A stretch of DNA of 64,000 nucleotides. Source: Actinomycetospora soli (GTDB lineage: Bacteria; Actinomycetota; Actinomycetes; Mycobacteriales; Pseudonocardiaceae). Within the stretch, counting starts at the first letter, position 1. Every line of letters starts with the position of its first letter. The position numbers and the translations under genes were made by a program. The notes under the pieces are model-generated. The model had not been told where the DNA came from. It saw only the letters and a list, made by a program, of their open reading frames with translations, and did not search any database. Location of the stretch: contig NZ_JAJNDA010000005.1 of assembly GCF_021026295.1 (NCBI RefSeq), positions 124,001 through 188,000 on the forward strand, in the 5' to 3' direction. This document shows, one piece after another, positions 10,053 through 18,787 of this stretch.

Positions 10053-10058
10053 AGCCTA
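10053..10058 (-). promoter_or_regulatory. -10 element, leaderless promoter of the F420 oxidoreductase gene
   Basis: TAGGCT on the minus strand ends seven bases before the GTG at 10045. It faces an identical TAGGCT on the plus strand at 10104-10109, so a back-to-back promoter pair occupies the 70-base gap. Confidence 0.6.
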
Positions 10059-10103
10059 CGGGCGTGGTCCCGTGCACGGCGCGTCGTGCCCGGCGGTGAT
10101 CAC

Positions 10104-10109
10104 TAGGCT
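10104..10109 (+). promoter_or_regulatory. -10 element, leaderless promoter of the SDR gene
   Basis: TAGGCT ends six bases before the GTG at 10116. No ribosome-binding site can fit, so the transcript likely begins at the start codon. Confidence 0.6.
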
Positions 10110-10115
10110 GGCCGG

Positions 10116-10844
10116 GTGGAGAGCATCGACGGCCGGCGGGTCCTCGTGGTCGGCGCCTCGTCCGGGATCGGCGCGGCGATCGCGCGGACCGCGGGTGCCG
10201 CCGGCGCGCGCCCGGGCCTCGTGGCCCGGCGTCGGGACCGGCTGACGGCGCTCGCGGCGGAGCTGCCCGGCGCGGCGGTCGCGACCGGCGACGTGACCGA
10301 CCCGGCCTCGATCGCCGCCGCGGTCGACACGGTCGCCCGCGAGCTCGGCGGCATCGACGACGTGGTCCTCGCCGCGGGCGTGATGGCGCTCGGCGCGGTC
10401 GGCGACACCGACCCCGAGGTGTGGCGGGGCGTGCTCGACGCGAACGTCACCGGCCTGCTCACCACGGCGCGCGCCGTGCTGGGCCACCTCGGGCCGGGGA
10501 GCACGGTCGTCGTGATCTCCTCGATGTCCGGACGGCGGGTGGCCTCGGCGGCGGGCGGGGTCTACGCCGCCACGAAGCACGCCGCGCACGCCGTGGCGGA
10601 GACGCTGCGCCTCGAGGTGGGGCCGCGCGGGGTGCGGGTCACCACCGTCTCGCCCGGCTTCGTCGCGACCGACCTGGTCGCCGGCCAGGAGAACGCGGAC
10701 GCGTTCGGGGCGCGCATGCACGACGAGGGCCTCGACCCGTCCGACGTCGCCGCCGGCGTGGTCCACGTCCTGGGCCTGCCGCCGGCCGTCGTGGTCGTCG
10801 AGTACGCCGTGCAGTCCGTCCGGCAGCTGGGGTACCGGAATTGA
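10116..10844 (+). CDS. SDR-family NAD(P)-dependent oxidoreductase
   Basis: A 242-residue classical short-chain dehydrogenase. The nucleotide-binding motif GASSGIG is at about 12-18, the NAG-equivalent is LAAGVM near 86-91, and the catalytic Ser and YxxxK are in VVISSMSGRRVASAAGGVYAATKHA near 129-153. The PG motif follows in TTVSPGFVATDL. The substrate is unknown. The GTG start follows a TAGGCT -10 by six bases. The pantothenate kinase gene begins about 68 bases downstream on the same strand. Confidence 0.9.
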   Translation: MESIDGRRVLVVGASSGIGAAIARTAGAAGARPGLVARRRDRLTALAAELPGAAVATGDVTDPASIAAAVDTVARELGGIDDVVLAAGVMALGAVGDTDPEVWRGVLDANVTGLLTTARAVLGHLGPGSTVVVISSMSGRRVASAAGGVYAATKHAAHAVAETLRLEVGPRGVRVTTVSPGFVATDLVAGQENADAFGARMHDEGLDPSDVAAGVVHVLGLPPAVVVVEYAVQSVRQLGYRN

Positions 10845-10911
10845 TGCAGGCCGTGACCTGGCGGACAGCCGGTGGCGGGCGGCCGGGTGACCGTGACGAG
10901 AATGGGGCCTC

Positions 10912-11847
10912 ATGAGCGGGTCCCCGTTCGTCGACTTCGACCGCGCCTCCTGGGCGGCCCTGCGGGACGAGTCCGGCGACCTCCCCCTGACCGCCGACGA
11001 GCTGGAGGAGCTGCGCTCCCTCGGCGACCCGGTCGACCTCGACGAGGTCCGGGACGTCTACCTGCCGCTCTCCCGGCTCCTGGACCTGCACGTCCGGGCG
11101 AGCGCCGGGCTGCTGGAGGCCTACCGCACGTTCCTGCGCCAGGACGAGGAGCGCACGCCGTTCGTCGTCGGGATCGCGGGCTCGGTGTCGGTGGGCAAGT
11201 CGACGACCGCGCGGCTGCTGCGGCTGCTGCTCGCCCGCTGGTCGGACCACCCGAACGTGGCGCTGGTGACCACCGACGGGTTCCTCTACCCGAACGCCGA
11301 GCTCGAGCGGCGCGGGATCATGCACCGCAAGGGCTTCCCGGAGTCCTACGACCGGCGGGCGCTGCTGCGGTTCGTCTCCGACATCAAGGCGGGCAAGCCC
11401 GAGGTCCCGGCGCCGGTCTACTCGCACCTGGTCTACGACGTGCTCGACGAGCAGCGGCCGGTGGCGCGGCCGGACATCCTCGTGCTGGAGGGCCTGAACG
11501 TGCTCCAGCCCGCGCCGCAGACCGGGGAGCGGGCCAGCGCGCTGGCCGTCAGCGACCTCATCGACTTCTCGATCTACGTCGACGCGCACCCCACCGACGT
11601 CCGCCGCTGGTACATCGAGCGCTTCCTCGCGCTGCGCGAGACGGCGTTCCGCGACCCGGCGTCGTACTTCCGCCGCTACGCCGAGATGGACGGGCCGGCG
11701 GCCCGCGAGCGGGCCTCGCAGATCTGGGACGAGATCAACGGGCCGAACCTGCGGGAGAACATCGCGCCCACCCGGTCGCGGGCCGGGCTCGTGCTCACCA
11801 AGGGACCTGATCACGCCGTGCGACGGATTCGGTTGCGCAAACTCTGA
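10912..11847 (+). CDS. coaA: type I pantothenate kinase
   Basis: A 311-residue cytoplasmic enzyme that phosphorylates pantothenate with ATP, the first step of coenzyme A synthesis. The P-loop [14 protein letters not shown] is at about 90-103. Downstream are [34 protein letters not shown] and the C-terminal [22 protein letters not shown], all characteristic of CoaA. Length matches the family (310-320). It ends about 106 bases before a MarR gene on the same strand. Confidence 0.97.
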   Translation: MSGSPFVDFDRASWAALRDESGDLPLTADELEELRSLGDPVDLDEVRDVYLPLSRLLDLHVRASAGLLEAYRTFLRQDEERTPFVVGIAGSVSVGKSTTARLLRLLLARWSDHPNVALVTTDGFLYPNAELERRGIMHRKGFPESYDRRALLRFVSDIKAGKPEVPAPVYSHLVYDVLDEQRPVARPDILVLEGLNVLQPAPQTGERASALAVSDLIDFSIYVDAHPTDVRRWYIERFLALRETAFRDPASYFRRYAEMDGPAARERASQIWDEINGPNLRENIAPTRSRAGLVLTKGPDHAVRRIRLRKL

Positions 11848-11953
11848 TCCACGCCGCCGTTCGGGCTATCGACGCTCCGTCGAAACGGACGAAAGCGGCA
11901 GGAAACACGCGCCCGGTGGTGACCTCCGGGCGTCGGGGATGGGATGATGAGGT

Positions 11954-12439
11954 ATGGCAACGACCTCGTCCGACCTCGCGGCCTCCCCGATGGGTGTGGG
12001 GGAGCGCACCGATCCGCACGACCCGATGCTCCCGGCGCGGCTCCGGCTCGCCGTCGGTCGGCTCAACCGGCGCATCCGCGTCGACTCCGGGGCGGTCCTG
12101 CCCCCGCTGCAGACGTCCGTGCTGGTGACCCTCGAGGAGCACGAACCGCTGCGGCTCTCCGAACTCGCCCGCCGCGAGGCCGTCACCCCGCCCACGATGA
12201 GCCGGGTGCTCGCCGCTCTCGACGACGCCGGTCTGCTCGTGCGCACGCCCGACCCGCAGGACGCGCGGTCGGCGCTGGTCGAGCTCTCCGCCGACGGCCG
12301 GGCGATGATCGAGCGGCTGCGCACCGAGCGGACCGCGATGCTCGCCGAGCGGCTCGAGCGGCTGCCGGAGGACCAGCGCGAGGCGCTCGCCGCGGCACTG
12401 CCGGCGCTCGAGGCCCTCGTCGCGCTGCCCTCCACCTGA
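11954..12439 (+). CDS. MarR-family transcriptional regulator
   Basis: A 161-residue winged-helix regulator. The DNA-binding part is about 65-125 (PLRLSELARREAVTPPTMSRVLAALDDAGLLVRTPDPQDARSALVELSADG), with flanking helices for dimerisation. Such proteins usually repress neighbouring genes and release DNA on binding small phenolic ligands. No clear palindromic operator was seen in the 106 bases before the gene. The target could be itself or the DinB-like gene that follows 117 bases later; neither is shown by sequence. Confidence 0.9.
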   Translation: MATTSSDLAASPMGVGERTDPHDPMLPARLRLAVGRLNRRIRVDSGAVLPPLQTSVLVTLEEHEPLRLSELARREAVTPPTMSRVLAALDDAGLLVRTPDPQDARSALVELSADGRAMIERLRTERTAMLAERLERLPEDQREALAAALPALEALVALPST

Positions 12440-12556
12440 CCGCGTGCGCGTGTCACCCGGTGGTCGTCTTGTCGGACGCGACCGGTCCGGGCATGCTCGG
12501 TCGCCGCGATCACGTCCCGGCGCCCGCCGCCCGGGGCGCCCGACGGCGGGACCACG

Positions 12557-13126
12557 GTGAGCATCGACGATCCCCAGCAGGACTCCGACGACGAGGCCGT
12601 CTTCCGGACGCCGGTGCGTCGGCTCCAGCCCCCGCAGGTCGCCGACGAACGCGAGGCGCTCGAGGGCTGGCTGGACTACTTCCGGGCGCAGGTCGTGCTC
12701 GCCCTCGACGGGTTGCCGCACCGCGCGCTGCGGCGCCGGGTCCCCGAGTCCGGCCCCTCGCTCGTGGGCATCGTGCGGCTGGTGACCGATCTCGAGCGCA
12801 CCTGGCTCGTGGAGCGCTGGGGTGAGCGCGGGGGACGCGCGGCGTACTCGTTCAGCTACGTCGACGACGCCGATGCCGCCTTCCGGTTCTCCGAGCTCGA
12901 CGAGCCGGCGGCCCTGGTCGGGGCCTACCAGGAGGTCTGTGAGAAGGGGCGCGACGCGCTCGCGGGCGCGGAGTCGCTCGACGACGCCGTCCGGGACGAC
13001 CGCCGCGGCCACATCGAGCTGCGCTGGATCCTGCTCCACCTGATCACCGAGACCGCCCGCCGCGCGGGGCAGGCCGAGGCGTTGCGGGAGTTCCTGCTGT
13101 CGACCGAGGACCAGCGCCGGGACTAG
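12557..13126 (+). CDS. DinB/DUF664-family protein
   Basis: A 189-residue protein of the DinB-like four-helix superfamily (DUF664, mini-circle protein type). Family features are EREALEGWLDYFRAQVVLALDGL near 33-55, SLVGIVRLVTDLERTWLVERW and the C-terminal WILLHLITETARRAGQAEALRE. These proteins resemble metal-dependent thiol transferases, and many use bacillithiol or mycothiol; a mycothiol link is only an inference. Its last four bases overlap the end of the convergent DUF427 gene. Confidence 0.8.
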   Translation: MSIDDPQQDSDDEAVFRTPVRRLQPPQVADEREALEGWLDYFRAQVVLALDGLPHRALRRRVPESGPSLVGIVRLVTDLERTWLVERWGERGGRAAYSFSYVDDADAAFRFSELDEPAALVGAYQEVCEKGRDALAGAESLDDAVRDDRRGHIELRWILLHLITETARRAGQAEALREFLLSTEDQRRD

Positions 13127-13911
13127 GGCTCGTCGACGGTGACGGTGAACTCGTCGGAGAAGCAGACCCGGCCCGCGATGCCGCGGGACTCGTCGATCGG
13201 CGCCTGGTAGGACCACGCCCCGTCGACGACGGTGGTCGTGGGGGTGCGGACCGTCCAGTACGTCGAAGTGCCCTTGTAGGGGCAGACGGTGGTCGTGTCG
13301 GTGCGCTCCAGCTCGGCGTGCACGTCGTCGGGCGAGAGGTAGAAACGGACGCCGAGCCCGGTCTCGTCGAGCAGCACGGACGACGTCGTCGACGCCACGA
13401 CGTGGCCGTCGGGCGCGGTGACGGTGACGCGGCGGCTCGTCGGGCGCAGGTCCACGCGGTGGTAGGGGTCGGGCAGGTGGCCCAGCACCTCGGCGTCCTC
13501 GTCGAGCCACCGGTCGGCCGCGGACATCGGCAGCGCCACGAGCCCGGCGAGCCAGGACGCGTCCGGCTTGGGGTCCGGGTAGGCCCAGACGGCGTCGGGG
13601 ATCGTCCGGTCCCCGACGGTCAGGTGCCGGTAGGTGGCGTCCCCCTTGAACGGGCAGTGCGTGCTGGTGTCGCTGGGGGAGAGCAGGTCGGCGCGCACGT
13701 CGGCCTCGGGCACGTAGAGCTGGGGGCCGAGCCCGGTCTCGAACAGCAGCGAGCCGCCCACCGAGTCCAGGACGACCACGTCGTCGACGAGCGCGCGCAC
13801 CCGCCGGTGGAAGGGCTGCAGCAGCAGGGAGTGCGCCGGGCCCTCCACGGTGAACGTGCGGGTGTCGGGGAGGTTCCGCGAGAGCGGGCCGCCGGAGCGC
13901 GTCAACGACAT
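13123..13911 (-). CDS. protein with two DUF427 domains
   Basis: A 262-residue protein containing two copies of the DUF427 domain, about residues 20-120 and 145-250. Each copy shows CPFKGDATYRHL or CPYKGTSTYWTV and a WAYPDPKP/WSYQAPID segment, so it arose by internal duplication. The biochemical role of DUF427 is unknown. ATG at 13911 is chosen because GAAGGA lies five bases upstream; an in-frame extension to 13947 would overlap the methyltransferase gene. It lies 19 bases after that gene and is probably cotranscribed with it. Confidence 0.85.
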   Translation of the reverse strand: MSLTRSGGPLSRNLPDTRTFTVEGPAHSLLLQPFHRRVRALVDDVVVLDSVGGSLLFETGLGPQLYVPEADVRADLLSPSDTSTHCPFKGDATYRHLTVGDRTIPDAVWAYPDPKPDASWLAGLVALPMSAADRWLDEDAEVLGHLPDPYHRVDLRPTSRRVTVTAPDGHVVASTTSSVLLDETGLGVRFYLSPDDVHAELERTDTTTVCPYKGTSTYWTVRTPTTTVVDGAWSYQAPIDESRGIAGRVCFSDEFTVTVDEP

Positions 13912-13930
13912 GGGTCCTTCGTACACCTCG

Positions 13931-14545
13931 TCACAGGCGCGCGGCACGCACCGCGAAGACCGGGTCGCCGGCCGACGGGCGCTGCTCCGCCGCGGGCTCG
14001 GCGAACGCCCCCGAGGTGGCGAAGTAGTCGCGCACGATCTGCACGTGCCCGGCGTCGTCGGCGGCGAGCCAGCCGTGCACGGCCTTCGTCGGGAAGCAGC
14101 GGTTGGAGAAGGTGACCGCGAACTGCCCGCCGGGGCGCAGCACGCGGGCGACCTCGCGGAACACCTCGACCGGGCGGGTCAGGTAGTCCACCGAGACGGT
14201 GTTGACCACGGTGTCGAACGAGGCGTCGGCGAACGGGAGGGCGGGATCGGCGTTGAGGTCGTGTACCACCCGCTCGTGCGCCCAGGTGTTCGCGCGCAGC
14301 TCGGCGTTGTTCATGCCGAGCACGGTGAGGTGCCGGGGCGGGGTGGAGAGGTGCGAGACCCACGACGACATGAGGTCCAGGACGTCGCCGTCCACGCCCA
14401 CCTCGTCGTAGTAGGCGCTCACCGCCGCGACCGCGGCGTCGTCGATGTGCTGCACCAGCCGCGGCGGCCCGTAGAAGACGGCGTCGTCGCGGGCGTCGGA
14501 GCGGTCGAAGAATCCCTGGGGGAACGTCAGGTCGGTATCGGCCAC
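13931..14545 (-). CDS. SAM-dependent methyltransferase, class I
   Basis: A 204-residue methyltransferase of the UbiE/Methyltransf_11 type. The SAM-binding region is degenerate: GDVLDLMSSWVSHL near 52-65 replaces the usual GxGxG. Typical later motifs are present (LPFADASFDTVVNTVSVDYLTRPVEVFREVARVLRPGGQFAVTFSN at about 102-147). The substrate is unknown. It is divergent from the DUF2071 gene and directly upstream of the DUF427 gene. Start is GTG at 14545. Confidence 0.85.
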   Translation of the reverse strand: MADTDLTFPQGFFDRSDARDDAVFYGPPRLVQHIDDAAVAAVSAYYDEVGVDGDVLDLMSSWVSHLSTPPRHLTVLGMNNAELRANTWAHERVVHDLNADPALPFADASFDTVVNTVSVDYLTRPVEVFREVARVLRPGGQFAVTFSNRCFPTKAVHGWLAADDAGHVQIVRDYFATSGAFAEPAAEQRPSAGDPVFAVRAARL

Positions 14546-14586
14546 ACCCTGATGTGCCCGAACGTCGGGGCGGGCACTCCCGACCC

Positions 14587-15363
14587 GTGACCCCGGAACC
14601 CGTCGAACCCGTCGCTGCCACGGCTCCGCCCTTCCACGGCCCCACGATGATGACGCAGTCGTGGCGGGACGCCGCCTTCCTGCACTGGGCCGTCGAGCCC
14701 GCCGAGGTGGCGCCGTTCCTGCCGCCGGGCGTGCACCCCGACGTCCCCGACGGCGGGTCGCACACCTACGTGGGCCTGATCCCGTTCCGCATGGTGGGTG
14801 CCGGGGTGTCCCGCGGGCCGTCGATCCCGTTCCTCGGCACGTTCCTCGAGACCAACGTGCGCCTCTACACCGTCGACGAGCGGGGCCGGCGGGGGATCGT
14901 CTTCCGGTCCCTCGACGCCGACCGGCTCGCGGTGGTGCTCGGCGCGCAGGCGGCGTTCGGGCTGCCCTACCGGTGGGCGCGGATGGCGTTCCGGCACGCG
15001 GAGGGGGAGCTGACCTACCGGGCCACCACGAGGGTCGGCGGGCACCGCAGCCTCGTGCGCGTGCGGCCGGGTGAGCCGGTGTCCGACGACCTCACGACGT
15101 TCCTCACCGCCCGCTGGGGCCTGCACGAACGCCACCTCGGGCTGGGTCTCTACGTCCCGAACGTCCACGAGCCGTGGCCGCTGCGCACGGCCGAGCTCAC
15201 CGCGTTCGACGACGAGCTGGTCGCCGCGGCCGGCTTCCCGCAGCTCGCGGGGCGTGCGCCGGACCTCGTGCACTACTCGCCGGGGGTGTCGGTGCGCTTC
15301 GGTCTGCCCGGGGCACGCCCGGAGCCCGCCCTCCCCGCGCGAGGGGAACCCTCGCGCCACTAG
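14587..15363 (+). CDS. DUF2071 (YqjF-like) protein
   Basis: A 258-residue protein of the DUF2071/YqjF family. Diagnostic parts are MTQSWRDAAFLHWAVEPAEVAPFLPPGVHPD near 22-52, YVGLIPFRMVGAGV and FLETNVRLYTVDERGRRGIVFRSLDADR. The fold is related to acetoacetate decarboxylase; no enzymatic role is established. GTG at 14587 is used, while an upstream GTG at 14554 would crowd the divergent gene and ATG at about 14647 is also possible. Its last eight codons lie inside a 49-bp repeat (15338-15386) that recurs at the start of lnt. Confidence 0.8.
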   Translation: MTPEPVEPVAATAPPFHGPTMMTQSWRDAAFLHWAVEPAEVAPFLPPGVHPDVPDGGSHTYVGLIPFRMVGAGVSRGPSIPFLGTFLETNVRLYTVDERGRRGIVFRSLDADRLAVVLGAQAAFGLPYRWARMAFRHAEGELTYRATTRVGGHRSLVRVRPGEPVSDDLTTFLTARWGLHERHLGLGLYVPNVHEPWPLRTAELTAFDDELVAAAGFPQLAGRAPDLVHYSPGVSVRFGLPGARPEPALPARGEPSRH

Positions 15364-15386
15364 AGCGCTCGGATCCTCCCCTCACG
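15338..15386. repeat. 49-bp palindromic repeat, copy 1
   Basis: This matches 44/49 bases of a second copy at 44576-44624. The ends form an inverted repeat (CGCGAGGGGA against TCCCCTCACG) and the inner GAGGG-GAA-CCCTC is a small hairpin. It spans the stop codon of the DUF2071 gene, so the repeat supplies its last residues. Function is unknown. Confidence 0.7.
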
Positions 15387-15411
15387 CCTTCCCGACGACG
15401 GGTCAGGCCGC

Positions 15412-16122
15412 TCAGGCCGCCGCCAGCCAGGCCGCCCACTGGGCCTGCAGCCGCTGCGCCACCGTCTCGTCGCCGAACAGCAGCGCGCGCACCTCGTGCA
15501 CCGGGGGCGTGCCGCTGGTGGCGAACACGGCGACGCCGGGCAGCGGGTCGTCGAGCAGCAGGACCGCCGCGCTGTGGTGGTGCCCGCCCCGGCGCTCCAG
15601 GCACGTCCCCGACATGGCGGGCAGCCCGCGGAACGTCTGGAACGTCTGCCGCGGGGCGACCACGCCGACCTGCGAGAGGAACCGGGCGTGCGCCTGCTCC
15701 TGCGTCGACTCCCGGGTCCGGCCACGCGACGGGCCCCAGGCGTGGAGCTCGGTGCCGGGCGGGTCGGGGAAGTGCTCGAGATGGGCGGCCAGCGCCACGA
15801 GCACGGTCGTCATCCGCTCGGCGAACGCCGCCGGGTCCGGCGCGCCGGTGGACCGGCAGGTGACGACCGCGGTCCGGTCGGACCGTCCCTCGACCGTCCA
15901 CGCCGTGAACACGGTGGCCGGGCCCTCGTCGATCTCGGTGGCGAGCCCGTCGTCGTGCTCCGTGACCCGCACCGGCTCGTCCGCGGTGACCACCACGAGC
16001 TCGCCGTCCGCCCGGGCCTCGAGCCCGGCGGGACGCAGCCACACCGCCAGCGCACCGGACAGGGCGGCGCGCACCCGGGCCGGGTCGGCGGCGATCTCGA
16101 CGGCCATGTCCACGGAGGTCAC
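15412..16122 (-). CDS. SRPBCC-like (START/AHSA1) protein
   Basis: A 236-residue protein whose N-terminal 125 residues look like a ligand-binding SRPBCC domain (VDMAVEIAADPARVRAALSGAL ... TVFTAWTVEGRSDRTAVVTCRSTG). The C-terminal 110 residues (WGPSRGRTRESTQEQAHARFLSQVGVVAPRQTFQTFRGLPAMSG) are not assigned to a family I recognise. Function is unknown. GTG at 16122 follows a CAGGGT hexamer by seven bases; GTG at 16131 would give 239 residues. Confidence 0.65.
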   Translation of the reverse strand: MTSVDMAVEIAADPARVRAALSGALAVWLRPAGLEARADGELVVVTADEPVRVTEHDDGLATEIDEGPATVFTAWTVEGRSDRTAVVTCRSTGAPDPAAFAERMTTVLVALAAHLEHFPDPPGTELHAWGPSRGRTRESTQEQAHARFLSQVGVVAPRQTFQTFRGLPAMSGTCLERRGGHHHSAAVLLLDDPLPGVAVFATSGTPPVHEVRALLFGDETVAQRLQAQWAAWLAAA

Positions 16123-16154
16123 GGGCGCCACCCTGCCCTGCGCCCGGCCGGGGC

Positions 16155-16544
16155 TCAGCGGTGGGTGTGCTGGAGCTCCGCGAACACCGCGACGGCCGCC
16201 GCCTGCGCGAGCACGACCACCACGCCGAGGACCGTCAGGTGCTCCCGGGCCCCGATCGTCAGGGCGAGGCTCGCGAGCACCCAGGTCGCGTTGCCGAGCA
16301 CCACCACCGTCGTCGCGCCGCGCGGGATCGTCGTGCGCCGGGCCAGGCCGACGAGGCCCGCCGCGTAGACGACGAGGAAGACCCCGACGCCGACGAGCAG
16401 CCCGGAGGACAGGCCGAGCAGCTCGTCGAGGACGCCGGCGCCGGCGGCCGCGGCGACGCCCAGGGCGCCGGACGCGACCGCGTCGAGGAGGAGGACCCGC
16501 CGCAGCGGAGCGTGGGTGCGGGGGGCGGTCATCGTGTTCGTCAT
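16155..16544 (-). CDS. small four-helix integral membrane protein
   Basis: A 129-residue protein with four predicted membrane segments (about 16-36, 46-67, 78-97 and 103-122) and no recognised catalytic motif. It resembles unnamed actinobacterial membrane proteins often found with MmyB-type regulators. Its upstream region carries ATGACCT-N3-GGGTCAT (16581-16597), almost identical to the palindrome before the MmyB-type regulator gene at 18837. It is therefore a predicted target of that regulator. Function unknown. Confidence 0.7.
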   Translation of the reverse strand: MTNTMTAPRTHAPLRRVLLLDAVASGALGVAAAAGAGVLDELLGLSSGLLVGVGVFLVVYAAGLVGLARRTTIPRGATTVVVLGNATWVLASLALTIGAREHLTVLGVVVVLAQAAAVAVFAELQHTHR

Positions 16545-16580
16545 GGGGAGAACCGTGGCGCGCGGGAGGTCGCGGGGCCG

Positions 16581-16597
16581 ATGACCTCCCGGGTCAT
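16581..16597. promoter_or_regulatory. candidate MmyB-type operator, copy 1
   Basis: ATGACCT, three spacer bases, then GGGTCAT, located 37-53 bases upstream of the small membrane-protein gene (start 16544) and overlapping the 3' end of the CocE-type gene. It differs by one arm base from the palindrome at 18784-18800. Confidence 0.55.
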
Positions 16598-18114
16598 GAC
16601 CCGTCGTCGGGAACGACCGGCACGAGCAGGTGCGAGGCGTGCGCGCCGCCGACGTGGACCACCGCGCCGACCGCCGGGCGCGCCAGGTCGGGATGGTCGT
16701 GGGCCATCGTGCCGAGCTCGGAGTCCTCCACGACGAGCTCGAGACGCAGCCGTTCCCCCGGCGCGAGCGCGATGCTCGTCGGCCAGATCTCGACCTCGAG
16801 CAGCGTGGGCTCGCCCGGCACCAGCGGGACCTCGCGGTCGTGGGGGTGCCACGGCCGGTAGGGCTCGGAGCGCTCGGGGTCGGTCTCCCGGTGCGAGGCC
16901 TTCAGCCACCCCATCGCCATCGGCACGTCCTGACCCTGCGGGCCGACGGCGGGGATCGGCGCGCCGTCGGCGTCGAGGTGGTGCACGCGGGCGAACACGT
17001 CGAGGTCGTCCTGCGCCGCGGTGAGCCACAGCCGCAGGGCCACGGGACCGGTGATCTCGAGCGGCGCGGTGAGCGGAGCCGTGTCGAACGTGGCCGGGTA
17101 CGGCACCGTCGTCGCGGTCGCCGGGAGGTCGAACCCGAGCGTGCCCTCGCCGAGGTGGAGCTCCCGCCAGTCGGTGCCCGGCAGCGGCAGGTCGGTGGTG
17201 TCGCGCCACCTGACCTCGCGCCCGTGCCGGATCGCGAGCCGCACCGGCGCCACGTCGTCCGTGCGGTGGTCCTCGCCCTTGAGGAAGCGGTCGAGGAAGC
17301 GCAGCTGGAGGTCGAGCGCCCAGTCCTCGTAGTAGGGGTCGATGTGGGTGCCCGTGAAGGCGACGAGGAACTTGTGCTCGGACGCCGCCCGGCGCCACCC
17401 CTCGACGTTGCCGCGCAGGTGCAGCTGGACCCCGCCCCAGTTCGCGCCCGAGAGCAGCGGGACCGTGATGTCCTCCAGGGCGGTCGCCCGGGCCCGGTGG
17501 TAGTCGTCGAGCAGCCGGTGGCGGGGGAGGACCGCGCGCCAGTCGTCGCCCTCGGGGCCGGTGCGCTGCGGCTCGATCTGACGGGCCCACCAGAAGTCGA
17601 GGAACCCGCGGTCGTACAGCCCGCCCTGGTAGGCGGCCTCGCGGTAGAAGTCGGTGGAGCCCTCCCACGCGACGAGCGCGGCGAGGTGCGGCGGCCGGAG
17701 GGCCGCAGCCCGCCAGCCCATCATCGCCAGCCATGAGATGCCGCTCGAGGCGACCTTCCCGGTGGACCACGGCCGCGTGCCCGCCCACTCGATCACGTCG
17801 TGGAAGTCCTCGGCGTCCTGCGGGCCGTAGAGGTCGAGCCGGCCGGGGGAGGCGCCCGTCCCGCGGGTGTCGGCGCGCAGGACGGCGTAGCCGCGGTCGG
17901 TCCACCACACCGGGTCCGGGGTCTCCCAGACCATGTGCTCGTGGTGGGGGACGTGCTCGTACTGCGGGTAGCGCTCCGGCCAGTGGACGTCCTTGCCGTA
18001 CGGGCTGATGCAGGCGATCACCGGCACCGGCCCGTCGTCGTCCGGGCGGAAGACGTCGACGTGGACGGGCGTCCCGTCGCGGGTGGGGACGGGGACGTCA
18101 CGGTCGATCTGCAC
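16594..18114 (-). CDS. CocE/NonD-family serine hydrolase
   Basis: A 506-residue hydrolase of the X-Pro dipeptidyl peptidase/cocaine esterase type. The N-terminal alpha/beta domain contains VPVPTRDGTPVHVDVFRP, the oxyanion region CISPYGKD, and the nucleophile motif ASSGISWLAM near 127-136. The C-terminal jelly-roll domain begins about residue 310 (EITGPVALRLWLTAA). It acts on acyl-proline, ester or amide substrates; the actual one is unknown. GTG at 18114 has GAGGGAG six bases upstream. It diverges from a TetR gene across 85 bases with a likely operator, so TetR control is expected. Confidence 0.88.
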   Translation of the reverse strand: MQIDRDVPVPTRDGTPVHVDVFRPDDDGPVPVIACISPYGKDVHWPERYPQYEHVPHHEHMVWETPDPVWWTDRGYAVLRADTRGTGASPGRLDLYGPQDAEDFHDVIEWAGTRPWSTGKVASSGISWLAMMGWRAAALRPPHLAALVAWEGSTDFYREAAYQGGLYDRGFLDFWWARQIEPQRTGPEGDDWRAVLPRHRLLDDYHRARATALEDITVPLLSGANWGGVQLHLRGNVEGWRRAASEHKFLVAFTGTHIDPYYEDWALDLQLRFLDRFLKGEDHRTDDVAPVRLAIRHGREVRWRDTTDLPLPGTDWRELHLGEGTLGFDLPATATTVPYPATFDTAPLTAPLEITGPVALRLWLTAAQDDLDVFARVHHLDADGAPIPAVGPQGQDVPMAMGWLKASHRETDPERSEPYRPWHPHDREVPLVPGEPTLLEVEIWPTSIALAPGERLRLELVVEDSELGTMAHDHPDLARPAVGAVVHVGGAHASHLLVPVVPDDGS

Positions 18115-18171
18115 GGCTGCTCCCTCGGCTCGGGTGGTGCCGGCAGTGTGCGAAGCACGCACCACCTAAGA

Positions 18172-18183
18172 CAAGCAGACTTG
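18172..18183. promoter_or_regulatory. candidate TetR operator
   Basis: CAAG-N4-CTTG lies between the divergent hydrolase and TetR genes, four bases before the TAAGGT -10 of tetR. The position suits autorepression and control of the hydrolase. The assignment is inferred from position and symmetry. Confidence 0.45.
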
Positions 18184-18186
18184 CGT

Positions 18187-18192
18187 TAAGGT
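18187..18192 (+). promoter_or_regulatory. -10 element, leaderless promoter of the TetR gene
   Basis: TAAGGT ends seven bases before the GTG at 18200, so transcription probably starts at the initiation codon. Confidence 0.5.
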
Positions 18193-18199
18193 CGTCGTC

Positions 18200-18787
18200 G
18201 TGACCGAACGCGAGGTCCGGCGGCGACCGGGCGGCCGGTCGGCCCGGGTCCGGCAGGCCGTCCTCGACGCGACGGTGGAGGTGCTGCTCGCCCGGGGGCT
18301 GGCCGACTTCCGGATCGCGGCGGTCGCCGCGCTCGCCGGGGTGCACGAGACGTCGATCTACCGCCGGTGGGGGAGCCGTGAGGGCCTGCTCGGCGACGCC
18401 CTCCTGCGCTCCGCCGACCACGAGCTGCAGGTGCCCGACACGGGCCGGCTCCGCGACGACCTCGTCACCTACGCGGTCCGGCTCGCGACCTACCTGGCGA
18501 CCCCGGTCGGTCGGGCGCTCGACCAGGTGCTCGTCCTCGGTGACGACCGGCCCGCGATGGTCGAGGCCCGCGCGCGCTTCTGGGCCGAGCGGGCCGCGGG
18601 GTCGACGGCGATGGTCACCCGCGCCGTCGCGCGCGGGGAGCTGCCCGACACGGTCGACCCGCGGCTCGCGGTGGAGATGCTCGTCGGGCCGGTCCACTTC
18701 CGGCTGCTGCTGACCCGCGACCCGGTCGACGCCGCCCTGGCCACCCGGCTGGTCGACGCGCTCCTGCACGGGATCGTGCCGCCATGA
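18200..18787 (+). CDS. TetR-family transcriptional regulator
   Basis: A 195-residue regulator. The N-terminal helix-turn-helix spans about 15-65 (RQAVLDATVEVLLARGLADFRIAAVAALAGVHETSIYRRWGSREGLLGDALL). The rest is an all-helical ligand-binding and dimerisation domain of the TetR_C_16-like class. It is divergent from the CocE-type hydrolase gene and is the obvious candidate to control it. The ligand is unknown. It ends 49 bases before the MmyB-type regulator, within which lies the second ATGACCT palindrome. Confidence 0.92.
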   Translation: MTEREVRRRPGGRSARVRQAVLDATVEVLLARGLADFRIAAVAALAGVHETSIYRRWGSREGLLGDALLRSADHELQVPDTGRLRDDLVTYAVRLATYLATPVGRALDQVLVLGDDRPAMVEARARFWAERAAGSTAMVTRAVARGELPDTVDPRLAVEMLVGPVHFRLLLTRDPVDAALATRLVDALLHGIVPP